From DATMYQ01 sp035560935 (GTDB taxonomy: Bacteria > Bacillota > Negativicutes > Sporomusales > Sporomusaceae): a stretch of 8,795 bases of DNA. The stretch is taken from assembly GCA_035560935.1 (NCBI GenBank), contig DATMYQ010000288.1, positions 1 through 8,795 on the forward strand, written 5' to 3'. Within the stretch, counting starts at the first letter, position 1. The number at the start of each line of letters is the position of its first letter. A program made the translations under genes and the position numbers. Of the stretch, positions 1 through 7,031 are shown piece after piece. Under the pieces are notes generated by a model. That model ran no database searches and was not told the DNA's origin. It saw only the letters and a program-made list of their open reading frames with translations.

Positions 1-150
1 GTATTAGATAGAACAAAAGCTTTAACGGAATCCAATAAAAAAATAGAACGGCAAAGCCTCAAATTCGGAAAAGTAAGCCAGGATTTTCGTAAATTTTCTC
101 AAAAAGATCCATTAACAGGAGCAGATAACAGTCAAAAGTACGATGAATAG
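1..150 (+). CDS. 3' end of a gene ending at the start of a GGDEF-like domain (partial, possibly truncated)
   Basis: Frame 1 is open from the left edge to a TAG at 148-150, giving 49 residues. The first part, about residues 5-30, is charged and heptad-like (LTESNKKIERQSLKFGKV), as in the coiled-coil linkers that join sensor domains to GGDEF domains. It is followed by KDPLTGADNSQKYDE. This matches the opening motif of diguanylate cyclase domains, usually D-P-L-T-G-L-x-N-R-x-x-F-D-E, with the usual L and R replaced by A and S. The protein stops there, so about 150 residues of catalytic domain, including GGDEF itself, are missing. No other frame just downstream resumes a GGDEF sequence. It may be a truncated diguanylate cyclase or sensor protein, or a protein that naturally keeps only this stub. 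The upstream part lies outside the window. The reading frame is convincing; the family assignment rests on one short motif. Confidence 0.6.
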   Translation, partial: VLDRTKALTESNKKIERQSLKFGKVSQDFRKFSQKDPLTGADNSQKYDE

Positions 151-202
151 TTCAAATTAGCAGTTGCAATTCTATACAGATTCATGTCTGTCAGACTGGC
201 GG

Positions 203-245
203 GAAACCTGAGCTAAGCGGAAGCTAAACTCGGGTTTCTTTTTTT
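203..245 (+). terminator. Intrinsic terminator after the left-edge gene
   Basis: GAAACCTGAG (203-212) pairs with CTCGGGTTTC (229-238), a 10-bp stem with one T-G wobble, followed by a run of seven T (239-245). The loop contains AGCT at both ends, which can extend the stem. A smaller hairpin ACAGA/TCTGT (176-191) lies just before it. The terminator is 53 bases after the TAG of the left-edge gene and separates it from the adhesin transcription unit. Confidence 0.85.
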
Positions 246-330
246 ATAACCTTTAACCTGTTGAGCACGCAAAGCGTGCGAAACAAAGCACCAGCCGCTG
301 TACCGGACGGTACGATAATTCTACGGCAAT
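246..330 (+). other. Structured leader or intergenic segment upstream of the adhesin
   Basis: This stretch has no gene I can support but several hairpins. GCACGC (265-270) pairs with GCGTGC (274-279) across AAA. The GTGC of that arm (276-279) can instead pair with GCAC (288-291), so the two hairpins exclude each other. GTACC (300-304) pairs with GGTAC (309-313) around a GGAC loop, with a possible outer GCCG/CGGC pair (294-297 and 324-327). No T-run follows, so these are not standard terminators. Because the candidate promoter lies downstream (358-363), the segment may be DNA structure or the leader of a longer transcript. Its function is unknown. Confidence 0.4.
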
Positions 331-383
331 GTTCAGAAAGTGTTCAGTATTCCTTGATACAATAAAACTATTTATCAAGGGAA
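331..383 (+). promoter_or_regulatory. Candidate promoter and operator region for the adhesin
   Basis: TACAAT at 358-363 is one mismatch from the TATAAT -10 box and is preceded by TG one base upstream (355-356), an extended -10 arrangement. No good -35 box sits at 17 bases, so an activator would be plausible. Two GTTCAG copies (331-336 and 342-347) lie 11 bp apart, one helical turn, just upstream. An inverted repeat, CCTTGATA (352-359) and TATCAAGG (373-380), overlaps the -10 box and the expected start site. A regulator binding there could block transcription. The pattern is visible in the sequence; the roles are inferred. Confidence 0.45.
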
Positions 384-421
384 TAAACATATTCTCTAAA
401 CTACATTGGGGCACTTTGGAT

Positions 422-469
422 GAGGTGGATATGATGAGAGTCTGTAAAAGAAGCGAGGTACGAGATATG
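422..469 (+). promoter_or_regulatory. Two in-frame start sites, each with its own GAGGT ribosome binding site
   Basis: GAGGT at 422-426 is 7 bases before the ATG at 434 (another ATG is at 431). GAGGT at 455-459 is also 7 bases before the ATG at 467. Both ATGs are in the adhesin frame and both give a basic start before the hydrophobic core of the signal peptide. I use 467 because it gives a compact signal peptide of 31 residues. A start at 434 would add 11 residues (MRVCKRSEVRD). An even longer frame opens at 329 but lies ahead of the candidate promoter and has no clear ribosome binding site. Confidence 0.55.
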
Positions 470-3400
470 GTAAAAAGGAAAAGACAGCTACTAATGACCT
501 GGGCGGTGGCGCTGATGATGATTATAAACGTGTTTTTACCGTTTAGTGTAGCGCATGCTGCGGATATCAGCACCTCGGTGCTTACGAATTTCATGGCGAC
601 AGTCAAACAGGATGGAACCGCAATCGCCGAGGGAGGTACTATAACGAGCACCAAGCCGATCCGGGTGGATATTTCCTTTGGCGTGCCGGTTGAGGGCGAC
701 GATCCAACGCCCACGGCTCCGGTTCAAAAGGGTGACACGGTGAAATTTGACCTGAGCAGTGCGTTCAAAGTGCTTTCGGACGATTCTGACGATTTTATTG
801 AATTAAAAATGGGATCACTGTTGGTAGGCCACGCAACTTTTACAACAGACCCCGATACAAAGATGGTGACTGCCACTGTTACCTTTGACGGCGATGATTC
901 GGTTTTCGATGGAACATCCAATACCGTAACCTGTCAGTTCGGCGCTGATTTTGAATATGACGGCAGCGGCGCCGGCGGCAGCGCGGGGGATCATACCATA
1001 ACAATATTGGAAAAGACATATACTGTGAATGTCCCTGCCGCACCAATTGTATACAACGTGACAAAAACGGGTACGGCGGATCTGGCGAACCAGAGCATTG
1101 AGTGGACAGTCAATATTCAAGCGACGCAGGGCGGCGCGCCTATTGATTTAGCCGGATATCAGTTCTTTGATGATTTACAAACTGTGGGGGCATATATTCC
1201 ATCCTCGTTTAAGGTGGACGGCACGGATGCGTCCCCTGATACAGCGGACAATGCGCTTCGTTATGTCTTCCCTGATGGCTCAACCAGCCCCAAGACAATC
1301 ACATTCGATACGAAAATATCCGACAGCGCGTATTATGCCACTTCCGAGCAAACGGTGAACAACAAAGCCCAGCTTCTCAACAGCGAGTCCACTGCGGTGG
1401 ACGAAGGGCAATTTGAGGTCAAATTTACGCCGAAGTGGATTGAAAAAACAGGCGTGTCAAGCGACGCCGGCAGCACCGGCGACTACGACCCGACAAATCG
1501 CACAATCACATGGACGATCACTGCCAACCACATGGGGGTAACTTTAAATAATGCTGTCATAACTGATGTGCTGCCGTCCGGTTTAGCCCTCAAATCCGCC
1601 AACTGGCAAGCTTGGACGGGCTCAGCCTGGGATACCACGACTTCAATCACACCCAATGCCAGCGGCGAATATGCCATTGGCAACATCAACTCAAAGTTTC
1701 TGCTTACCATCGTAACCAATGTTCCCGACGACGCATATACGACCGGAACAACAACATACAGCAATTCCGCCAGTATTCGCTGGGATGGCTTGTCGGATCC
1801 CGGACTCGGTACAGGCAGCATCAATGTGGGTGTCGGGTACAATGCTATTTCAAAATCTGGTGTGGAGGATACCGCGAACCAAAAAATTCACTGGACCGTC
1901 AATGTAGATACTAAAGGACAAAGCATTCCCGATTTGAAGGTATATGATCTCCTTGTTTACGGAAACAGCATCAACCTCTCAACGGTTACGGGGATTCCCG
2001 GCGGCATTGCTTCTGCTGATCTAACGCCGCAGTATGGTCAGAAATATGCCGGCGATTTTTCCGGAGGAACGATGACGGTGAATGTGATTCCTGTTGAGCA
2101 GGATGGCGTGCGGGTTGCCGACCTTCTGGAAATTACGGGCCTGTCTACAACCGATTTGAACACCTTTACCTTTGACAACCAGGTCGTAGACCCGAATATA
2201 TTTTCCGGCAACAAAACGTCTACCGTGAGGAACACGACTACACTGTTCAGCGCCAACGCAAAGCTGAACGCCGCGACTGGAAGCGTGAATTATACGAACA
2301 AAATGCTGCTCAAGGGGATGTTAAAGCGGCAAGCGATATCTGACCCGGCAGCCGGCGTAAATTCCGGCCTTACGAGTAATACGCTGGAGGGCTTCGACTA
2401 TCAGGACAAATCGGTGATTTTCCGTCTAAACGTCAACGCGGATGGCATTGACTTGACCAATACGACAAACGCGGCGGGACAAACGCTGGGAACAGCGACC
2501 CTTACCGACACCCTGCCGAACGGATGGGAGTTTGTAGACATAGTCTCAGGATCAAAGTACCTGATTTTTGAAGGAACCGGGCAATCCAACGGAACCGTCG
2601 TGGCGGCAGATACCACGCCGGACACGGTCGCGGGCCTTGACGCCAGTTTCAACGAACGCACAGCTACCTTTACATTCACTTCGCTGGACAAGCCGTATGT
2701 GATTCTGGTCAAGGCAAAACCCACCAGCGAAACCGCAGCGCAGTATTTCTCTACGAATCAAACGGAAACGGAACGTAACAACATAACTTTGAAAACCGAT
2801 AACTGGAATACCGGCGTAAGCAGCTACCAAGACGTGACAATCACCAGCCAAATCCTGGAGAAAACCACTGCGCAGCCCAAGGCGGGCGAATTACGCTGGA
2901 CGGTGGATTACAAGCCCTACGACCTTGCGCAACCCGGCGAGAAACTGGCAGATCAATTGCCGGCCGGCATTGATCTGCGTATGGACGCCAGCGGAAGCCT
3001 GGTGCTTGCGGGAAATATTACGGCCAACGAGATGACCCTCAACGCGGATGGAAGCTATACAGTAGGAAGCCCTGTTACGCTGGAGCTGGGGACAAACGTG
3101 AGCTACGATAATGCGACGCGGGTTCTGAGTTTTATCATCCTCGACAACGCAAAGGCGTACCGCTTCAGTTATATCACCGATATCACAGGCGAGCCGGGAA
3201 CCGTTACGAACAAAGTGTCCCTGCTTGGGAGCAGCACGGAGCAAGAAGAAACGTCCAAGCTTTACGTTATTTCGGTTTCGGATGGCAGCGCCAGCTTGCT
3301 GAGGAATGGTTGGATCAGTATTACGAAGACCGATGGAGCAGGCGCCTCCCTTGCCGGTGTTGAATTCACACTATACGCGATGGATGGCAGCACGGTCATC

Positions 3401-5941
3401 AAAAAAAGCATCACCGGCAGTGACGGCACCGTCAAGCTAAAGGTTATCCCCGATGGAGAATATATTCTCCGGGAAACGAAGGCTCCTACAGGCTATACTC
3501 TGGAAAGAGTGACCCATTCCCTGGTGGTTAAGAACGACGGTTCAACGGTTACCTCTTCGATTGATGGAAAGACCGGAGCGAATGCCAACGTCATCACCAT
3601 CCAGAACTTTTCGGAAGGTACGGCTGGAAATCTAAGCATCAGCAAAGCGGTGACTGGTGACGGCGCCGATACCACAAAGACATTTGATTTTACGCTGACG
3701 CTGAACGGTGCAACCGGCTCCTACACCTATATCGGGCATGGGGTGCCCGGCGGGACCATTGCAAGCGGGGATAACGTCTCCCTTGCCCATGGTCAGAGTA
3801 TCACCATCGTGGGTTTACCGAAGGATACGACCTATACGGTGGCTGAAGCGAACTACTCCGGTGACGGGTACACGACGACCAGCACGGGCGCGGCCGGCAG
3901 CATTGTGGCCGACGCTACGCAAACAGCGTCATTTACCAATACGAGAACGGTCGGAAATCTTACCATCAGCAAAACGGTGGCAGGCAACGCCGGCGATATC
4001 ACAAAGTCATTTGATTTCAGGCTTACGTTGAACGGCGCGGCCAATATCCCCTATCCTTATACCGGCAATGGCGTCTCGAACGGGACGATCCAAAGCGGGG
4101 ATATGGTTTTCCTTGCCCATGGTCAGAGCATCACCATCACTGGCCTTCCAGCGAGTACAACTTATACGGTAACCGAAGAGGATTACTCCGGTGGTGGGTA
4201 CACGACGACCAGCGCAGGCGCGACCGGCAGCATTGTGACAGATACTACGCAAACAGCGTCCTTCACCAACATAAGAAATGTTTCGCAGCCTTCTCCCGCT
4301 ACCGGAAATCTGACCATCAGTAAAACGGTAGCAGGCAACGCCGGCGATACCGGGAAGAAATTTGACTTCACCCTTACGCTGAACGGCAGCGGCGCATCCA
4401 GTACCTATGCCTATACCGGCAATGGTGTCCCGGATGGGACGATCCAAAGCGGGGATACCGTTTCTCTTGCCCATGGTCAGAGTATCACCATTGAGGGCTT
4501 ACCGGATGGTACAACCTATACGGTGAGTGAAGCAGATTACTCCGACGGCGGGTACACGCCGACCAGCTCAGGCGCGACCGGCAGCATTGTGACAGATACT
4601 ACGCAAACAGCATCCTTCACCAACACAAAAAATATTTCGTATCCCGCTCCCAATACCGGAAATCTGACCATCAGCAAAACGGTAGCAGGCAACGCTGGCG
4701 ATGCCGGGAAAAAATTTGACTTCATACTTACGCTGAACGACAATGGTGCATTCGGTACCTATACTTATACCGGCAATGGTGTCCCGGATGGGACGATCCA
4801 AAGCGGAGATACCGTTTCTCTTGCCCATGGTCAGAGCATCACCATCACTGGCCTTCCGGCGGGTACAACTTATACGGTAACCGAAGAGGATTACTCCGGC
4901 GGTGGGTACACGACGACCAGCGCAGGCGCGACCGACAGCATTGTGACAGATACTACGCAAACAGCGTCCTTCACAAACACCAGAAATGTTCCGCCTCCTT
5001 CTTCCACTACCGGAAATCAGCCTTCTTCCGCTACCGGAAATCTGACCATCATTAAAACGGTTGCAGGGATCGGCGCCGACACCGCAAAGAAGTTTAATTT
5101 TACGGTAACTTTCAGCGGAGCATCCGGCCTCTATTATTACACGGGAAATGGTGTGCCGGATGGGACGATTAAGAGCGGGGATACGATTTCCCTCGCCCAC
5201 GGACAGAGCGTCACCATCACGGATCTACCCGCTGGTGCGGGATACCAGGTGAGCGAGGAAACGGCTTCAACGCAGGGTTATTCCGTTGAAAGCGCAGGAA
5301 GCTCCGGAGTCATTTCGTCGGGACAGGACAAGACCGCCGCCTTTACCAACACAAAGCTACCAGCTTCTGTGGGCAGTCTGACCATCAGGAAAACAGTCAC
5401 GAGCCAGAGCGCGGATCTCACCAAAAAATTTAAATTCACCGTTACTTTCACCGATACGCCCGACGCTTACTTCTATACCGGCACATCAGCTGGAACTCTC
5501 CGTAGCGGCGGCTCTGTCTTGTTGGCAGACGGAGAGAGCATCACGATCACCGGCTTGCCGGAGGGCGTGCAATACACCGTGACGGAAGCCGATTATACCA
5601 AAGAGGGGTATACCTCCTCCAGTACAGGGGCTGCCGGCCTCATTTACGCTAATGCTTTACAGACCGCATCGTTTACGAACAACAGGAACAGTACTCCAAG
5701 TAAACCCGAAACGCCTGGAAATCCCACTGATAACTTTGGCGATGGGAGTGTCCCGCAAGGGTCTACGGACGCACAAGGGTCTAAGAACGTAGGAGAAAAC
5801 GGCATGCCAAAGACAGGAGACAATCAGGTTGACAGCCTTGCAAAGCTCGGATTACTCTATTTCTCCATAGCGCTTGTGGCTCTTTCCGTCGGCGATTTCG
5901 TCCTGCGTAAGAAATACTCCAGACAAAGAAACCGGAAATAA
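467..5941 (+). CDS. Giant sortase-anchored surface adhesin with Cna-A-like, Cna-B-like and six isopeptide-type repeats
   Basis: This is an exported wall-anchored adhesin or stalk protein of about 1,824 residues. Residues 1-31 are a signal peptide: basic VKRKR, a hydrophobic core, and cleavage after AHA. Residues 32-195 resemble the N1 domain of MSCRAMM adhesins (GDTVKFDLSSAF near the middle). Five Cna-A/DUF11-like modules begin near residues 196, 324, 458, 609 and 792. Most open with a lysine strand (VTKTG, IEKTG, ISKSG) and carry an IxWTVN-type strand and D-x-LP-x-G. Residues 949-1053 form a Cna-B/SpaA-like domain with K in ITKTD, E in LRETKAPTGY and N in ITIQN, the usual isopeptide triad. 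Six tandem repeats cover residues 1054-1741, each keeping K, E and N at matching places. A Pro/Gly/Ser-rich spacer follows, then MPKTGD (1780-1785), a hydrophobic helix (about 1791-1811) and a basic tail. The ligand is unknown. The sortase next door is the likely anchoring enzyme. The frame is intact throughout. Confidence 0.93.
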   Translation: MVKRKRQLLMTWAVALMMIINVFLPFSVAHAADISTSVLTNFMATVKQDGTAIAEGGTITSTKPIRVDISFGVPVEGDDPTPTAPVQKGDTVKFDLSSAFKVLSDDSDDFIELKMGSLLVGHATFTTDPDTKMVTATVTFDGDDSVFDGTSNTVTCQFGADFEYDGSGAGGSAGDHTITILEKTYTVNVPAAPIVYNVTKTGTADLANQSIEWTVNIQATQGGAPIDLAGYQFFDDLQTVGAYIPSSFKVDGTDASPDTADNALRYVFPDGSTSPKTITFDTKISDSAYYATSEQTVNNKAQLLNSESTAVDEGQFEVKFTPKWIEKTGVSSDAGSTGDYDPTNRTITWTITANHMGVTLNNAVITDVLPSGLALKSANWQAWTGSAWDTTTSITPNASGEYAIGNINSKFLLTIVTNVPDDAYTTGTTTYSNSASIRWDGLSDPGLGTGSINVGVGYNAISKSGVEDTANQKIHWTVNVDTKGQSIPDLKVYDLLVYGNSINLSTVTGIPGGIASADLTPQYGQKYAGDFSGGTMTVNVIPVEQDGVRVADLLEITGLSTTDLNTFTFDNQVVDPNIFSGNKTSTVRNTTTLFSANAKLNAATGSVNYTNKMLLKGMLKRQAISDPAAGVNSGLTSNTLEGFDYQDKSVIFRLNVNADGIDLTNTTNAAGQTLGTATLTDTLPNGWEFVDIVSGSKYLIFEGTGQSNGTVVAADTTPDTVAGLDASFNERTATFTFTSLDKPYVILVKAKPTSETAAQYFSTNQTETERNNITLKTDNWNTGVSSYQDVTITSQILEKTTAQPKAGELRWTVDYKPYDLAQPGEKLADQLPAGIDLRMDASGSLVLAGNITANEMTLNADGSYTVGSPVTLELGTNVSYDNATRVLSFIILDNAKAYRFSYITDITGEPGTVTNKVSLLGSSTEQEETSKLYVISVSDGSASLLRNGWISITKTDGAGASLAGVEFTLYAMDGSTVIKKSITGSDGTVKLKVIPDGEYILRETKAPTGYTLERVTHSLVVKNDGSTVTSSIDGKTGANANVITIQNFSEGTAGNLSISKAVTGDGADTTKTFDFTLTLNGATGSYTYIGHGVPGGTIASGDNVSLAHGQSITIVGLPKDTTYTVAEANYSGDGYTTTSTGAAGSIVADATQTASFTNTRTVGNLTISKTVAGNAGDITKSFDFRLTLNGAANIPYPYTGNGVSNGTIQSGDMVFLAHGQSITITGLPASTTYTVTEEDYSGGGYTTTSAGATGSIVTDTTQTASFTNIRNVSQPSPATGNLTISKTVAGNAGDTGKKFDFTLTLNGSGASSTYAYTGNGVPDGTIQSGDTVSLAHGQSITIEGLPDGTTYTVSEADYSDGGYTPTSSGATGSIVTDTTQTASFTNTKNISYPAPNTGNLTISKTVAGNAGDAGKKFDFILTLNDNGAFGTYTYTGNGVPDGTIQSGDTVSLAHGQSITITGLPAGTTYTVTEEDYSGGGYTTTSAGATDSIVTDTTQTASFTNTRNVPPPSSTTGNQPSSATGNLTIIKTVAGIGADTAKKFNFTVTFSGASGLYYYTGNGVPDGTIKSGDTISLAHGQSVTITDLPAGAGYQVSEETASTQGYSVESAGSSGVISSGQDKTAAFTNTKLPASVGSLTIRKTVTSQSADLTKKFKFTVTFTDTPDAYFYTGTSAGTLRSGGSVLLADGESITITGLPEGVQYTVTEADYTKEGYTSSSTGAAGLIYANALQTASFTNNRNSTPSKPETPGNPTDNFGDGSVPQGSTDAQGSKNVGENGMPKTGDNQVDSLAKLGLLYFSIALVALSVGDFVLRKKYSRQRNRK
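3626..5689 (+). repeat. Six tandem repeats (about 106-126 codons each) in the adhesin stalk
   Basis: The units begin at 3626, 3953, 4304, 4658, 5036 and 5372, each opening with GNL(S/T)I or GSLTI. Shared landmarks are (T/S)I-x-K near the start, TYTGNGVPDGTI(Q/K)SGDT in the middle, LAHGQSITI-x-GLP, YTVxE, and (S/A)FTN at the end. The Lys, Glu and Asn at these places fit an intramolecular isopeptide triad in every unit, as known for Cna-B-type folds; bond formation is inferred. The units look like the DUF7601/DUF5979-type repeats of Firmicutes surface proteins, though I cannot confirm the family. Units 2-4 are very close to each other at DNA level. Units 1, 5 and 6 have diverged more. Unit 4 reads as a mosaic of units 3 and 2. 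Confidence 0.9.
4997..5044 (+). repeat. 24-bp tandem duplication in the linker between repeats 4 and 5
   Basis: Two adjacent 24-base copies (4997-5020 and 5021-5044) encode PSSTTGNQ and PSSATGNL and differ at three bases. The second copy runs into the GNL start of repeat 5. The linker between repeats 2 and 3 has one related copy, PSPATGNL (from 4289). The duplication keeps the frame and lengthens one hinge of the stalk by eight residues. Confidence 0.85.
5804..5821 (+). other. MPKTGD cell-wall sorting motif
   Basis: The codons spell MPKTGD, an LPXTG-type motif with Met in place of Leu. A hydrophobic helix and a basic RKKYSRQRNRK tail follow within 40 residues, so the full tripartite sorting signal is present. 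Cleavage between T and G by sortase is the established reaction for this signal type. The sortase encoded 72 bases downstream of the adhesin stop is the obvious candidate enzyme. Confidence 0.88.
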
Positions 5942-5950
5942 TCAGAAAGA

Positions 5951-5992
5951 GAACCGGCGGCGGGAAGTATAAAATCCTGCCGCCGGTTTTTT
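5951..5992 (+). terminator. Strong intrinsic terminator between adhesin and sortase
   Basis: The 14-base arm AACCGGCGGCGGGA (5952-5965) pairs with TCCTGCCGCCGGTT (5975-5988), including one G-T wobble, around a 9-base A-rich loop. A run of six T (5987-5992) follows. The sortase ribosome binding site begins only eight bases later, leaving no room for a promoter between them. Some transcripts must read through, or a promoter within the adhesin 3' end must serve the sortase. It probably sets sortase expression below adhesin expression. Confidence 0.88.
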
Positions 5993-6012
5993 CGGATAGA
6001 AAGGAGAAGGGG

Positions 6013-6831
6013 ATGAAACACCTTGGGAAATCACGTCCACGTCGGATATTGCATATTTTGATGGTACTATGCGTGTTGGGCATTCTGTATTCTGCTTTTA
6101 TCCTATTTTCAGACAGTCGGGAATATGCCAAGGGCAATGCCGCCTATCAGCAAGTTCGCCTGATCCGGAAATCGTCAGAACCTTCTACAGACCAAGCCAG
6201 CGCACCGCTACAGACTGTCGGTGAAGCATCATCAGAAGAACAGACCAACGTAGTCGACTTCACGTCTCTGGAGAGAATCAATCCGGATGTGGTGGGATGG
6301 CTTGCCGCTGAAGGCACGGAAATCGACTATCCCGTGGTGCGGGGAAAAGACAACGATTTCTATCTCCGTCATCTGTTCACTGGTGAGCGCAACAAGCTGG
6401 GTTCTATATTTATGGATTATCGTAATCATAGCGATTTTTCAGATAAAAACACGATCATATACGGACACAATATGAAAGATGGTTCTATGTTTTCTTCCTT
6501 AACAAAGTACAAAGATCAACGCTATTACGACAACTTCCCAACCATGCTACTTTATACCCCTGTTGGTGACTTTACGATTGAGCTGTTTGCAGGAATTGTT
6601 GTTGATGGAAATTATGAGTCTGTCCGATTCGATTTTAAGGATGATGATGATTTTCAAAGCTATATTGATTTGCTCAAAAAGAAGTCAACTTTTGAATCCA
6701 ACACAATTGCAAAGGCTGATGACCGGATCATCACCTTGTGTACGTGCTCCAATGAATTCAATAACGCAAGATATGCATTATATGGGAAATTGACACCTAT
6801 CTGGAAATCAGTAAAAAATGAAGTCCCTTAA
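6013..6831 (+). CDS. Class B sortase
   Basis: This 272-residue membrane-anchored transpeptidase cuts sorting motifs of exported proteins and joins them to cell-wall peptidoglycan. Residues 1-10 are basic and about 11-32 form one membrane helix (ILHILMVLCVLGILYSAFIL), giving the N-in topology of class B enzymes. A variable linker follows to about 80. The catalytic domain starts near NPDVVGWL (90-97), typical of class B. The catalytic His is in IYGHNMKDGSMF (His152), the Cys in TLCTCS (Cys245) and the Arg in NARYALYGKL (Arg253), so all three are present. AAGGAG at 6001-6006 is six bases before the ATG, which fixes the start. It lies directly after the adhesin, in the same direction, behind a terminator. 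The likely substrate is that adhesin (MPKTGD). In Clostridioides difficile a class B sortase also anchors PxTG-type proteins, some under c-di-GMP control, which makes the pairing plausible. Class certain; substrate inferred. Confidence 0.93.
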   Translation: MKHLGKSRPRRILHILMVLCVLGILYSAFILFSDSREYAKGNAAYQQVRLIRKSSEPSTDQASAPLQTVGEASSEEQTNVVDFTSLERINPDVVGWLAAEGTEIDYPVVRGKDNDFYLRHLFTGERNKLGSIFMDYRNHSDFSDKNTIIYGHNMKDGSMFSSLTKYKDQRYYDNFPTMLLYTPVGDFTIELFAGIVVDGNYESVRFDFKDDDDFQSYIDLLKKKSTFESNTIAKADDRIITLCTCSNEFNNARYALYGKLTPIWKSVKNEVP

Positions 6832-7031
6832 AATGCTGTAAATCGACAAAGGCATATTCCTTTCCCAATTCGATTGGAAGATAAGAGATGCAAAAGAAAT
6901 CAAATCAACGAAGGATATATTATTTTTCGGACAGGCTTAAACGGTAGCTTGACCAAATACCGCATCATCCCCTCACCATTGTGGAAGCGCCATCCGAAAG
7001 CTTAAGCTCTCAAAAAGGAGTGACTTATAAA
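6832..7031 (+). other. Intergenic stretch between sortase and PAS-GGDEF gene
   Basis: No gene is supported here. A short hairpin CCAAT/ATTGG (6865-6869 and 6873-6877) has no T-run, so I do not call it a terminator. An AT-rich TATATTATTTTT patch (6916-6927) could hold a -10 box but I see no matching -35 box. AAAGGAG at 7014-7020, eleven bases before the ATG at 7032, is the ribosome binding site of the next gene. Confidence 0.35.

Noticed and set aside
255..313. A second GEMM-type c-di-GMP riboswitch upstream of the adhesin, suggested by ACGCAAAGC at 268-276 and AGCCGCTGTACCGG at 293-306
   Set aside because: The GGGCAAACC segment, the P1 5' strand and the tetraloop receptor are missing, and the place they should occupy holds a transcription terminator. 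ACGCAAAGC is explained by a simple hairpin.
329..466. Extending the adhesin to the ATG at 329
   Set aside because: The added 46 residues lie in front of the signal peptide, overlap the candidate promoter and have no clear ribosome binding site; 467 or 434 fit an exported protein.
4007..5200. Long reverse-strand open frames opposite the adhesin repeats
   Set aside because: They recur in step with the repeats and have repetitive, family-less sequence, as expected of antisense shadows of a repetitive gene without stops.
3626..5689. CRISPR-like or non-coding repeat array
   Set aside because: The repeats are long, unbroken in frame and encode conserved protein domains.
6981..7031. Upstream GTG start for the PAS-GGDEF gene
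   Set aside because: It would run through the ribosome binding site AAAGGAG (7014-7020), which clearly serves the ATG at 7032.
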